In this document: positions 54,657 to 62,947 of the stretch, in pieces
How positions within the stretch are numbered: the stretch's first letter is position 1
Layout: the number at the start of each line of letters is the position of its first letter
Assembly: GCA_003240735.1 (NCBI GenBank)
Contig: QFNE01000015.1
Location: 1-62,947 of the forward strand
From: Paracoccus denitrificans
Lineage (GTDB): Bacteria; Pseudomonadota; Alphaproteobacteria; Rhodobacterales; Rhodobacteraceae
Direction of reading: 5' to 3'
DNA: 62,947 bases
Made by a program: the position numbers and the translations under genes
The notes under the pieces: generated by a model
What the model was told of the DNA's origin: nothing
Databases searched by the model: none
Seen by the model: the letters and a program-made list of their open reading frames with translations, nothing else

Positions 54657-55873
54657 ACCGTGCGCTCGTCCCGTTTCTGGCGCTGCTGATTGCGGCGGGC
54701 CCGGTCCAGCCCTTTGCGGCCACGGCGCAACCCGCCAATCAGGCCGAGGCCGCCGCCGCCGATGCCGCCGCCGCGGCCGAGCAACTGCGCGAGGCGCTGG
54801 CCCAACTGAACGGCGCGCTCAGCGCCAATGATCAGGTGATCGCCCTTGGTAATGTCATTCGTGCGTACGAAGTGGGCCTGTCGGCCCTGCGCGATGGGCT
54901 GCGCCGTGCAGGCAAGCGCGAACAGGAAATTCGCGCCGATTTCAATACCAGCCGCGACCGCCTGTCGCGCGTCCTTGGTGTTATGGCGACAATGCAGCGT
55001 TCGCCAGAAACGCTGATGCTGCTGCATCCCGACGGCCCCGAGGCGACGGCCCATTCCGGCATGGTCCTGACCGCCATCAGCCCTACCCTTCAGGCCGAGG
55101 CGGATAGCCTGCGTGACCGTCTGGACGAAATTGCAACCGTCCGCGCGCTGGAGCAGTCGGCGGCGGACACGCTTGCCCAGGGGTTGGGTCAGGTTCAGGA
55201 AGCCCGACGGCTGCTCGCGTCGGCCGCCGGTGACCGGTCATCGATGCCAGTGCGGTTCGGCGATAACCCGCAGGAGCTGACGACATTGCTGAATTCGGCG
55301 GACACGCTTGACAGCTTTGCCAACGGCATCGTGTCGATGGAACAGGATGTCGGGGCACCCATGACCGATTTCGAGGCCGCCGAGGGCAGTCTGGCACTGC
55401 CCGTCGTCGGTCGGGTCATTCGCCAATTTAACGAGGCCGACGGATCGGGCGTCACCCGGCCAGGCATGATCATCGCGACCTCTCCGGGTGCGCTTGTGAC
55501 GGCACCGGCTGCCGCCACGATCCGATATCGCGGGCCGCTGCTGAATTACGGCAATGTCATGATCGTCGAACCCGCGCGCGATTATCTGCTGGTTCTGGCC
55601 GGCATGTCGCAGGTCTTCGGCGAAGTGGGCGATGTCGTCCAGGCCGGAGAGCCGCTGGGCCTGATGGGCGGGGCCGAAGGGGCTGCCGCCGAGTTCGGTG
55701 CCGCCTTCGTGAAGGGCGCCGCGGACGGAAACGATGCAGATCAGACGCAATCGCTGTATCTCGAACTGCGAAAAGGCAAGGAAACACTGGACCCCGCCGG
55801 ATGGTTCGTGATGAATCCGGTCGTGACGACCGCTCCGGCGGATGCAGCTGAAGAAGGCAGGACCACCGAATGA
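54653..55873 (+). CDS. EnvC-like murein hydrolase activator (degenerate M23 domain)
   Basis: 406 residues from a GTG at 54653 that overlaps the gpmI stop. A signal peptide (1-25) is followed by an Ala-rich coiled-coil region (about 28-200) and a C-terminal LytM-like domain (about 250-400). The catalytic histidine position of M23 peptidases is occupied by a Glu in MIVEPARDY, so the domain is probably inactive and works as an activator of amidases at the division site, as EnvC does. It overlaps ctpA by 4 bases. Confidence 0.85.
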   Translation: MNRALVPFLALLIAAGPVQPFAATAQPANQAEAAAADAAAAAEQLREALAQLNGALSANDQVIALGNVIRAYEVGLSALRDGLRRAGKREQEIRADFNTSRDRLSRVLGVMATMQRSPETLMLLHPDGPEATAHSGMVLTAISPTLQAEADSLRDRLDEIATVRALEQSAADTLAQGLGQVQEARRLLASAAGDRSSMPVRFGDNPQELTTLLNSADTLDSFANGIVSMEQDVGAPMTDFEAAEGSLALPVVGRVIRQFNEADGSGVTRPGMIIATSPGALVTAPAAATIRYRGPLLNYGNVMIVEPARDYLLVLAGMSQVFGEVGDVVQAGEPLGLMGGAEGAAAEFGAAFVKGAADGNDADQTQSLYLELRKGKETLDPAGWFVMNPVVTTAPADAAEEGRTTE

Positions 55874-57381
55874 AGAACTATCTGATCGCGGGTATCGGCG
55901 GGACCGTCGCTGGCCTTTTGCTGACGACACAACTGGCGGGGCCGCTGATGGCGCAAAGCCAAAGCAGCACCCCCTCGACCTATGAACAGCTCGACCTGTT
56001 CGGCAATGTGTTCGAACGTGTGAAGCAGGACTACGTCGAACCGGTCGACGACAAGAAACTGATCGAATCCGCCATCAACGGCATGCTGACGGCGCTGGAC
56101 CCGCATTCCAGCTTCCTGTCGGCCAAGGATTACGAAGACATGCAGACCCAGACCCGCGGCAGCTTTGGCGGGCTGGGGATCGAAGTCGGGATGGAAGACG
56201 GGCTGGTGAAGGTTATCTCGCCCATCGACGACACGCCTGCCGCGCAGGCGGGCGTCAAGTCGGGCGACTACATCACCCACGTGAACGGTGAATCCCTGAT
56301 GGGCCTGTCGCTGGACGACGCGGTCGAAAAGATGCGCGGCCCGGTTGGGTCTGAAATCACCGTCACCATCCTGCGCGACGGCGAGAAAGAGCCGTTCGAC
56401 ATCAAGATGACGCGTGAAACGATCAAGCTGACGGTCGTGAAGACGCGCGTCGAAGGCCATGCGGTCGTCCTGCGCGTGTCGACCTTCAACGACGAGACGT
56501 TCGATACCCTGAAATCCGAACTGGAAAAGGCCGTGCAGCAGGCCGGCGGCATCGACAAGGTCACGGGCTTTGTCCTTGACCTGCGCAACAACCCCGGCGG
56601 TCTTCTGGACCAAGCCGTCAGCGTCAGCGATGCGTTCCTTGACCGGGGCGAGATCGTCTCGACTCGGGGCCGCAAACCGGAAGACAGCGAACGCTGGAAT
56701 GCGACGACCGGCGATCTGGCGCAGGGCAAACCCATGGTCGTCCTGATCAACGGCGGCTCTGCATCCGCTTCGGAAATCGTCACGGGCGCGCTGCAGGACC
56801 ACCGTCGTGCCATCGTCGTCGGCACCAAGTCCTTCGGGAAAGGCTCGGTCCAGACCGTGATGCCGGTCACGCAGGACAGCGCCATCCGACTGACGACCGC
56901 GCGGTATTACACGCCGTCCGGCCGCTCGATCCAGGCGCTCGGGATCAACCCCGACATCATCGTTCAGCAACCGCCGCCCAAGTCCGCATCCGAGGATGAG
57001 GAAAACAAGCCACGCAGCGCCTCGAACTTCTCGACGTCCGAAAGCAGCCTGCGTGGCGCGCTGAACAACGACTCGATGAGCGACGAAGAAAAGCGTCAGG
57101 TCGAGGAAGAGGCCAAGCAGGTCGAGGCGACGGCGAAGCTGCGCGAGGAAGACTATCAGCTGGCCTATGCCGTCGACATTCTCAAGGGTCTGGCGGCGGT
57201 TGAATTCGACGCCAAGGCTGTGCCTGAAGATGCCAAGCCTGCGGTCACCGGCCAGGACGCGACCAGCGAAACTGCGCGCGATGGCGCGGCGCCGACCGGC
57301 GAAGGCGACCCTGCGTCGCCCCCCGAAGGCGGCACCCCCGGGCCGAACGGCGACACCCCGAAACCCCGGCCCACCCCATGA
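55870..57381 (+). CDS. ctpA: Carboxy-terminal processing protease (S41 family)
   Basis: 503 residues. An N-terminal membrane/signal segment (5-28), a PDZ domain (about 93-170; GGLGIEVGMEDGLVKVI) and the S41 protease domain with S299 in GGSASASEI, K324 in SFGKGSVQ and Q328. It trims the C-termini of periplasmic proteins, often including cell-wall hydrolases, which fits its place after the EnvC-like gene. A long acidic, Pro-rich tail of about 100 residues follows. Overlaps rppH by 4 bases. Confidence 0.95.
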   Translation: MKNYLIAGIGGTVAGLLLTTQLAGPLMAQSQSSTPSTYEQLDLFGNVFERVKQDYVEPVDDKKLIESAINGMLTALDPHSSFLSAKDYEDMQTQTRGSFGGLGIEVGMEDGLVKVISPIDDTPAAQAGVKSGDYITHVNGESLMGLSLDDAVEKMRGPVGSEITVTILRDGEKEPFDIKMTRETIKLTVVKTRVEGHAVVLRVSTFNDETFDTLKSELEKAVQQAGGIDKVTGFVLDLRNNPGGLLDQAVSVSDAFLDRGEIVSTRGRKPEDSERWNATTGDLAQGKPMVVLINGGSASASEIVTGALQDHRRAIVVGTKSFGKGSVQTVMPVTQDSAIRLTTARYYTPSGRSIQALGINPDIIVQQPPPKSASEDEENKPRSASNFSTSESSLRGALNNDSMSDEEKRQVEEEAKQVEATAKLREEDYQLAYAVDILKGLAAVEFDAKAVPEDAKPAVTGQDATSETARDGAAPTGEGDPASPPEGGTPGPNGDTPKPRPTP

Positions 57382-57887
57382 GCGGGAAAGCCGACGAACG
57401 GTCAGGCCCCAAGGGCCTGCCCTATCGGCCCTGCGCCGGGGTCGTTCTGGTCAATGCCGATGGGTTGGTGTTTGCGGGCCATCGCATAGACAACCCCGGC
57501 GACGCCTGGCAGATGCCGCAAGGCGGGATCGACAAGGGCGAGGACGCACGCGACGCGGCCCTGCGCGAGCTGGGCGAGGAAACGGGCATTCCGCCCTATC
57601 TGGTCAGCGTCGAAGCCGAGACGCCGGATTGGGTCTATTACGATTTGCCCGACGACATGGTCGGTCAGGTCTGGAAGGGCAAATACGGCGGTCAGCGGCA
57701 ACAGTGGTTCCTGATGCGGTTCAACGGACAGGACGGTCAGGTCAACATCGCGACTGAACATGCCGAATTCGACCAGTGGCAATGGATGAAGCCTGCTGAC
57801 ATTCTGGACAAGATCGTGCCGTTCAAGCGCGCGGTTTATGAACAGGTGTTTGCCGCGTTTGGCAACCGGATCGGCCCGCGTCCCTAG
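57378..57887 (+). CDS. rppH: RNA pyrophosphohydrolase (Nudix)
   Basis: 169 residues. Removes pyrophosphate from the 5' end of mRNAs, starting decay. The Nudix box starts at GGIDKGEDARDAALRELGEE with the REXXEE helix. YRPCAGVVLVNADG and WQMPQGG also match the family. Last gene of the gpmI-envC-ctpA-rppH operon, a widespread alphaproteobacterial order. Element C follows in terminator position. Confidence 0.95.
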   Translation: MSGKADERSGPKGLPYRPCAGVVLVNADGLVFAGHRIDNPGDAWQMPQGGIDKGEDARDAALRELGEETGIPPYLVSVEAETPDWVYYDLPDDMVGQVWKGKYGGQRQQWFLMRFNGQDGQVNIATEHAEFDQWQWMKPADILDKIVPFKRAVYEQVFAAFGNRIGPRP

Positions 57888-57901
57888 GGTGCGGCCCACG
57901 G

Positions 57902-57946
57902 CCGGGGGCCAGCCCCCGGTCCCCCGGGATATTTGCGTGATGAAGA
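57902..57946 (+). repeat. Hairpin-GGATATTT element, copy C, behind rppH
   Basis: An 8-bp perfect hairpin (CCGGGGGC/GCCCCCGG, 2-base loop) then CCCCCGGGATATTTGCGTGA, followed by TGAAGA. It begins 15 bases after the rppH stop and is closest to copy A in the core. Confidence 0.75.
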
Positions 57947-57948
57947 TC

Positions 57949-57973
57949 GTCTGACCAGGTGGAGCGGTCAGAC
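57949..57973. promoter_or_regulatory. 8-bp inverted repeat before the SorC-type regulator gene
   Basis: GTCTGACC and GGTCAGAC lie 9 bases apart, 21 to 45 bases before the regulator ATG. Likely an autoregulatory operator; inference only. Confidence 0.5.
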
Positions 57974-57993
57974 CGTCCGAACAGGAGGAGCGC

Positions 57994-58920
57994 ATGTCCA
58001 ATCAGGGCCGAAAGCTGGAACAGGCCGCACGCGCGGCGTGGCTTGCCCATGTGGGCGGTCGCACGCAGGACGAAATCGCCGGGATCATGGGGCTGTCGCG
58101 TCAAAGCGTGCAGCGGCTGGTGGCGCAGGCGATGAGCGAGGGTCTGGTCAAGATCCGCATCGATCACCCCTTTGCCGAATGCATGGATATGGCCGCGCGG
58201 CTAAGTGAGCGCTGGGGTCTGGCGTTCTGCGACATCGCCCCTGCCGACGCACCAGATGTGGGTGTGCCCCATCACCTGTCCGCCGTCATGGAAGACTGGC
58301 TGCGCAAGCCCGAGCCTTTGACGCTGGCGATCGGCACCGGCCGCACCCTGCGTGCTGCCGTGGCGCAGCTGCCCCATCTCGACTGTGCCCAGCACCGGAT
58401 CGTGTCGCTGACCGGCAACATCGCGACCGATGGCTCAACCGCCTATTACAACGTGCTGTTTTCCTTGGCCGAGCATGTGACGGCCCGCAGTTTTCCCCTG
58501 CCCTTGCCGGTCATCCTGCAAACCGCCAAGGAACGCCCCACCATGACCAGCCAGCCCGGCATCCGCCGCGTGCTGGACATGTCAAGCGCCGCGCAGGTTG
58601 CATTCGTGGGTCTGGGTGCGCTGGATGAAAAGGCGCCGCTCCTGCTCGATGGGTTCATCGGGCAGAAGGATCTGGACGCGCTGATCGCCGCCGGCGCGGT
58701 CGGAGAGATCACGGGCTGGGCCTATGACGCCGACGGGCAACTGATTGATGGGTTGTCGAACAACCGCGTCGCCTCTGCCCCGATCCCGCCTCGGGACAGC
58801 ACACTGGTGATCGGCGCGGCGGCCGGGGCTGGCAAGGTGCCTGCCCTGCGCGGCGCGCTGAGCGGCGGTCTGATCAACGGTCTCATCACCGACCTGACCA
58901 CCGCACACGAGCTGCTTTAG
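57994..58920 (+). CDS. SorC-type sugar-binding transcriptional regulator
   Basis: 308 residues. The N-terminal HTH (AGGRTQDEIAGIMGLSRQS region, about 18-45) is followed by a SorC sugar-phosphate-binding domain (60-308) with LAIGTGRTLRAAV and VSLTGNIATDG. AGGAGGA precedes the ATG. It is convergent with xylB and most probably controls this polyol operon, with a sugar phosphate as inducer. The effector cannot be named from sequence. Confidence 0.92.
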   Translation: MSNQGRKLEQAARAAWLAHVGGRTQDEIAGIMGLSRQSVQRLVAQAMSEGLVKIRIDHPFAECMDMAARLSERWGLAFCDIAPADAPDVGVPHHLSAVMEDWLRKPEPLTLAIGTGRTLRAAVAQLPHLDCAQHRIVSLTGNIATDGSTAYYNVLFSLAEHVTARSFPLPLPVILQTAKERPTMTSQPGIRRVLDMSSAAQVAFVGLGALDEKAPLLLDGFIGQKDLDALIAAGAVGEITGWAYDADGQLIDGLSNNRVASAPIPPRDSTLVIGAAAGAGKVPALRGALSGGLINGLITDLTTAHELL

Positions 58921-60353
58921 CCCCGGCTTGCGGGATACAGCGCGCGGAACCGGGTGTGCGCCTCGGCGAATGCAGGAACAAGGCTGGCGTCGGGCTTGAT
59001 TTCGGCCGCGATGTCGGGTGCCGTGCATACATCGGCGGGCGCCGCGCCGGTGGCGGCCATCAGCCCCAACCGCGCCGCGCCGAAGGCCGCGCCATAGTCG
59101 CCGCCGACTGGTACCAGCACCGGCAGATCCAGCGCCGTCGCAATCAGCCGCAGCCAGTAATCCGACCGCGCGCCGCCCCCCAGCGCCAGCAGCGCATCCA
59201 GATCGGCACCCGCCGTGCGCAGCGCCGACAGGTTGTCGGCCAGCGCGAAGGCCACGCCTTCCAGCACGGCGCGGGTCATGGCGGCACGGTCGGTCGTGGG
59301 TGTCAGACCGGCGAACATTCCGCGCGCCAAGGCGTCGTTGTGGGGCGTCCGCTCGCCCGACAGATACGGCAGGAACATTTCCGACCCCGGCGCCTGCAGA
59401 TCGCCCAGAGTGGCGACCAGATCAGCTGGGCGCGTCTGCAGGATCGATCCCAGCCATTCCAGCGCGGCAGATGCCGACAGGATCACCCCCATCTGGTGCC
59501 ACGTTTCAGGCAGCGCATGACAGAAGGCGTGGACCGCCGTATCGGGTGCCGGCAGATAGCGGTCCGACGCCGCAAAGACGACGCCCGAGGTGCCAAGGCT
59601 GACGAACCCCTGCCCCTTGCCGATGGTCCCCGCCCCAACGGCGGTCGCGGCGTTGTCGCCGGCCCCGCCCGCGACGACCACGGGCCCCTCGATCCCCCAG
59701 CGCAGCGCCAGTTCGGGGCGAAGGTTGCCGGACGGCGCGCTGCCTTCAACCAAGGCCGGCATCTGGTCGCGACGCATGCCAGTCGCGGACAGCAGCGTGT
59801 CAGACCAGTCGCGCGCTGCGACGTCCAGCCAGCTGGTACCGGACGCATCCGACATTTCGCTGACGCGTTCGCCGGTCAGCCACAAACGCAGGTAATCCTT
59901 GGGCAGCAGCACAGTCGCCACACGGTCGAAATGATGCGACTCGTGCTTGGCCATCCAGACCAGCTTGGGCGCGGTGAAGCCCGGGAACACGATGTTGCCC
60001 GACAGACGCCGCATATCGACCAGCGCGTCCAGTTCCGCCGCTTCGGCGTGGGACCGAGTGTCGTTCCACAGGATTGCCGGGCGGATGACCGCGCCGCCCG
60101 CGTCCAGTGCGACCGCCCCGTGCATCTGGCCCGACAGGCCGATCCCGCGTAGGCGCGTAAGGTTGTGGGTGCGGGCCAATGCCGCGATGGCCAGCTCCGT
60201 TGCGGCGATCCAGTCCGCCGGATGCTGTTCGGACCACATCGCCGCCGGGCGCTGAACCATCAACGCGACGGTTTCCGACCCCAGCACGGTCTGTTGGTCA
60301 TCGATCAGCGTCGCCTTGACGCCCGAGGTTCCAAGGTCAATCCCCAGATACAT
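58917..60353 (-). CDS. xylB: Xylulokinase
   Basis: 478 residues from MYLGIDLGTSG at 60353. FGGY-family fold; DLGTSGVKATL binds ATP, and GLSGQMHGAVALD and AGGAGDNAATAVGAG are xylulokinase signatures. It phosphorylates D-xylulose, the product of a polyol dehydrogenase. Its stop overlaps the convergent regulator by 3 bases; it overlaps the second kinase by 17 bases upstream. In Rhodobacter polyol operons mtlK and xylB are also partners. Confidence 0.94.
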   Translation of the reverse strand: MYLGIDLGTSGVKATLIDDQQTVLGSETVALMVQRPAAMWSEQHPADWIAATELAIAALARTHNLTRLRGIGLSGQMHGAVALDAGGAVIRPAILWNDTRSHAEAAELDALVDMRRLSGNIVFPGFTAPKLVWMAKHESHHFDRVATVLLPKDYLRLWLTGERVSEMSDASGTSWLDVAARDWSDTLLSATGMRRDQMPALVEGSAPSGNLRPELALRWGIEGPVVVAGGAGDNAATAVGAGTIGKGQGFVSLGTSGVVFAASDRYLPAPDTAVHAFCHALPETWHQMGVILSASAALEWLGSILQTRPADLVATLGDLQAPGSEMFLPYLSGERTPHNDALARGMFAGLTPTTDRAAMTRAVLEGVAFALADNLSALRTAGADLDALLALGGGARSDYWLRLIATALDLPVLVPVGGDYGAAFGAARLGLMAATGAAPADVCTAPDIAAEIKPDASLVPAFAEAHTRFRALYPASRG

Positions 60354-61803
60354 GCGCAGTCCCCATTTCAGTAATTTCGGCGCGGTGCTGCTGCATCCGC
60401 TGGAAGATGGCCCAATCTGCCGCACGGCGCGCTTGCGCCACGGGATCGGGCCGGATGATCTGGACGTCGCGGGCAAAGCGGTCGCGTGCCGCGCGGATGC
60501 CGCCTGATATCGGCGCGGCGGCGGCGATGGCGGTGCCGCGCAGGACAGCGTCCTCGGGCTGCCAATGGATCTCGGCCCCCGTCACGTCGGCGTAAAGCTG
60601 GCGCAGCAATTCCGACCGCGCCTGCCCGCCGGCCATCGCGATGCGGTCGGGGGAAAGACCCATATGCGCAATCACCTGCCGTGTGCCTAAGGCAATGCCG
60701 ACCGCTGCCCGCCAGTAATATCCATCCAGCGCGTCCTGATCCCGCGCCAGCGGCATCCCGTGGATCACACCGCGCATCATCGGATCGGCAAAGGGCGTCC
60801 GACTGCCCTTGAAGTCGGGCAGCACGTGCATCCCCGGCGACGGCTCTGGCCGGGCGGCGATGCGGGTCAGGATATCTTCGTGGGTGTTCGGGGTCGCGTA
60901 TTGCCGCCGGATCGATTCAAGCAGCGCGCCGGTTGCCGATTGCCCCGCCTCGCTGACCGATTCGTCGGGCAGGATCGCGCCCGGATACGGGCCCCAGACC
61001 GCGGGGGTCAGCGGCACGTCCACCGCCATGATGCAGTTTGACGTGCCTGCAATCAGCGCGGGCATACCCGGTGCCGCGCCCAGTGCGCCCGAAAACGCAT
61101 CGACCAGCCCCGCGGCCACGACGCAGTCGCGATCCAACCCAAGCTCGGCCGCGCCCCGCTCGGACAAGGGGCCGATGACGGCACCGGGCGGTAGGACGGG
61201 ATCATCGTGGGGGAAGTCCGAGATTCCGACGCTTTGCAGCAGGGTCTCGGCCCAACCGCCCTGATTGGGCAGATACGGCCACTTGGCTGCCGCGGCACAA
61301 AGCGAGCGGGCGGGGACGCCCGTTGCCCGGAACGCCAGATGATCACACAAGTCTCGAATGCCGCGCAGATTTTTCCAGACGTCGGGCCGGTGGCGGGCCA
61401 GCCACGTCAGCTTGGGGGTCTGCATCTCGGGCGATACGGCGCCCCCGGCGCGGTCCACGACCGCGTTGGACAGGCGGCTGATTTCATCAGCTTCGGCCAC
61501 CGCACGGTGGTCGTGCCAGGCGATGACGTCAGGGGTGAATCCGGGCGCATCGACGACCAGTGAACAGGTGGCATCAAACGCGAGCGCGCGGACCTGCGCG
61601 GGGCTGGCCCCCGCCATTCGGCGCGCGTCGGCCAGTGCGTCGGCGACCGCCTGCCAGATTTCCGCGAAATCGAAACCCGCCTGACCGCCCGGCGATGGCA
61701 ATGTCGCAAAGCCCCGGCTGGCGCGCGCGACAAGTTCGCCCCCTGCGGTGAACAATCCGGCACGCGCCCGGGCCGAGCCGACATCGACTGCGCAAATCAG
61801 CAA
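60337..61803 (-). CDS. FGGY-family kinase, D-ribulokinase-like
   Basis: 488 residues of the FGGY fold but a different subgroup from the neighbouring xylB. The ATP loop is AVDVGSARARAG, and GSRTPFADPMMRG resembles the GNRSPxADPxxRG pattern of the human FGGY/D-ribulokinase group. It may phosphorylate D-ribulose or another ketopentose from polyol oxidation. It starts 9 bases before the HAD gene stop and overlaps xylB downstream. Confidence 0.88.
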   Translation of the reverse strand: MLICAVDVGSARARAGLFTAGGELVARASRGFATLPSPGGQAGFDFAEIWQAVADALADARRMAGASPAQVRALAFDATCSLVVDAPGFTPDVIAWHDHRAVAEADEISRLSNAVVDRAGGAVSPEMQTPKLTWLARHRPDVWKNLRGIRDLCDHLAFRATGVPARSLCAAAAKWPYLPNQGGWAETLLQSVGISDFPHDDPVLPPGAVIGPLSERGAAELGLDRDCVVAAGLVDAFSGALGAAPGMPALIAGTSNCIMAVDVPLTPAVWGPYPGAILPDESVSEAGQSATGALLESIRRQYATPNTHEDILTRIAARPEPSPGMHVLPDFKGSRTPFADPMMRGVIHGMPLARDQDALDGYYWRAAVGIALGTRQVIAHMGLSPDRIAMAGGQARSELLRQLYADVTGAEIHWQPEDAVLRGTAIAAAAPISGGIRAARDRFARDVQIIRPDPVAQARRAADWAIFQRMQQHRAEITEMGTAHVSGD

Positions 61804-61812
61804 GACGGCCCC

Positions 61813-62469
61813 CTAGCCCAATCGCGCCAGACTGTCCGCCAATTCGTCGGCATGTGCAATCAGCGCATCCGGTCCCAGCGCCGCCAACCGCGACGCAAGA
61901 CCCGCAGGTTCGGCGTGAGCCCCGCCCAGAAAACCGATCACTCGCATGCCAGCGGCTTGGGCCGCGTGAATGCCGGCCGGACTGTCTTCAATGACGATGC
62001 AGTCTGCAGGCGCGACCCCGATGCGGTCGGCCGCCATCAGAAACAGATCGGGTGCAGGCTTGCCGCGCGCCACCTGCGCCGCAGAGTAGACATGGTCCCC
62101 GAACAGGGGCGCGATGCCGGTCACGGCCAGTGACAGGGCCAGCCTTTCTGGCGCGCTGGAACTGGCCACCGCGCGGGGTCCGTCCAGCCCGGCAATTGCA
62201 TCGGCCATGCCCGGGACGGGGCGCAGTTCGGTCCGAAAGCGGGCGGCAAGGTTCTGTGTGAACCCGGCCATCGCCGGGCCCGCGTCCTGACCCTCTCGGG
62301 TCAGGGCATCGGCGACGATCTGGGCCGAGCGGCCCAGGAACTCATCGTAGATCCGGGGCAGACCGATCGGCGCGCCGGCTGCGGCGAACATCGCCTGCAG
62401 TTCGGCTGCCGCGTGCGGCTCGCTGTCGACCAGCACGCCGTCACAGTCAAAGATCAGCCCGCGGGCCAT
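61813..62469 (-). CDS. HAD-superfamily phosphatase (beta-phosphoglucomutase-like)
   Basis: 218 residues. Motif I is FDCDGVLVDSEP (catalytic D8 and D10), motif II VASSSAPERL, motif III with K in GKPAPDLFL and IEDSPAGIHAAQAAGM as motif IV. It is a phosphatase or mutase of sugar phosphates. Within the polyol operon it may clear misphosphorylated sugars; the substrate is not known. It lies between the mannitol dehydrogenase and kinase genes. Confidence 0.9.
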   Translation of the reverse strand: MARGLIFDCDGVLVDSEPHAAAELQAMFAAAGAPIGLPRIYDEFLGRSAQIVADALTREGQDAGPAMAGFTQNLAARFRTELRPVPGMADAIAGLDGPRAVASSSAPERLALSLAVTGIAPLFGDHVYSAAQVARGKPAPDLFLMAADRIGVAPADCIVIEDSPAGIHAAQAAGMRVIGFLGGAHAEPAGLASRLAALGPDALIAHADELADSLARLG

Positions 62470-62473
62470 GCCA

Positions 62474-62947
62474 CTACCGCCCGAGGTAATGGTTCAGCGT
62501 GGCCTCGGTCCCGTCGGCCCACAGCATCGCAAGCCAACGCGCGAAAGGTTCGGCAAATCGGCTGTCCTGCCCCGTCGCGCCATAGATTTCGGCCATGCCG
62601 AGCCACGCCTGCGGGTCCGACTTGGCCGCATTGGCCGCAACCGTCAGACGGTCCCAGTTCGGATCGTTGGGTTGAATCGTGGCGCCACTGTCCGTGACCC
62701 CGGCGCAATACCGGCACCACAGCGCGGATTCGAGTGCGAGCCCGTCCACCGGCAGCCCCTTGGCCAGACGGTCGTTGATCGTCGGGATGATGAACTTGGG
62801 CTGGCGGTTCGAGCCGTCAAGGCACAGGCGGCGGATGGTGTCGCCGATCTTGGGGTTGGCGCAGCGTTCGGCGACCTTGTCGAAATAGGCGTTCAGGTCG
62901 GTGCCGGGCACAGGCGGGACAACGGGAATGATCTCGTCGTGTTCGAC
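62474..62947 (-). CDS. mtlK: Mannitol/polyol 2-dehydrogenase, C-terminal part (5' end outside window)
   Basis: About 157 codons are seen; the frame runs out of the right edge. The visible part is the C-terminal domain of the long-chain mannitol dehydrogenase family: VPGTDLNAYFDKVAERCANP, GDTIRRLCLDGSNRQPKFI and LALESALWCRYCAG. The family oxidises mannitol or related polyols to ketoses with NAD, giving substrates for the kinases downstream. The transport and other dehydrogenase genes would lie beyond the edge. Confidence 0.92.
   Translation of the reverse strand, partial: VEHDEIIPVVPPVPGTDLNAYFDKVAERCANPKIGDTIRRLCLDGSNRQPKFIIPTINDRLAKGLPVDGLALESALWCRYCAGVTDSGATIQPNDPNWDRLTVAANAAKSDPQAWLGMAEIYGATGQDSRFAEPFARWLAMLWADGTEATLNHYLGR

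Overview
The window reads as one chromosomal stretch of a Rhodobacteraceae (Roseobacter-clade type) alphaproteobacterium. This rests on GC-rich DNA with dense, overlapping operons; an F0 ATP synthase operon in the order I-B-E-F'-F; a separate gene for the alphaproteobacterial F1 zeta subunit (DUF1476); the short HprK with the RapZ / EIIA / HPr set next to pckA; plant-type GshA; CtrA-like TTAA-N7-TTAA boxes; and a GC-hairpin plus GGATATTT intergenic element that I recall from this family. No tRNA, rRNA, CRISPR array, prophage, transposon or other sign of recent transfer was seen.

Layout: 1-5500 holds pth with two small conserved genes, the divergent clpP-clpX pair and comM. 5491-13833 is a long minus-strand operon: coaBC, a second cysteine desulfurase, sufB, sufC, sufD, two YIP1-like membrane proteins and sufS. 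13900-17262 is thiBPQ with a TPP riboswitch. 17376-21109 holds aroC, gshA, a DUF2852 protein and a TetR regulator. 21122-24944 is the regulatory PTS set (HPr, EIIA, RapZ, HprK) divergent from pckA, with the usual chvI-chvG pair absent between them. 25007-30923 holds a LysM protein, rnr, fdhD, a methyltransferase, purS, purC and the zeta subunit gene. 30979-37587 is a beta-oxidation cluster (FadB/J type, cupin, thiolase, acyl-CoA dehydrogenase, MerR).

37722-43160 holds two thioesterases, a MATE pump, an adenosine kinase-like PfkB protein, nth, ogt and an OmpA lipoprotein. 43262-45916 is the F0 operon. 46079-50453 holds an ArsR regulator, a phosphoesterase, a DUF1989 protein, a receiver-PP2C phosphatase and ilvA. 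50576-57887 holds argG, a VOC protein, mog and the gpmI-envC-ctpA-rppH operon. 57994 to the end is a polyol catabolism locus: a SorC-type regulator convergent with xylB, a second FGGY kinase, a HAD phosphatase and the end of a mannitol dehydrogenase gene.

Most of the content is housekeeping. I do not see a clearly new multi-gene system. The most unusual signals are regulatory: two CtrA-type boxes (upstream of comM and of the receiver-PP2C gene), a 13-bp inverted repeat overlapping a good atp promoter, twin LacI-type operator-like sites upstream of pckA, an inverted repeat covering an arsR start codon, and three copies of the hairpin-GGATATTT element. All calls come from reading the sequence and remembered family knowledge; no database search was run.
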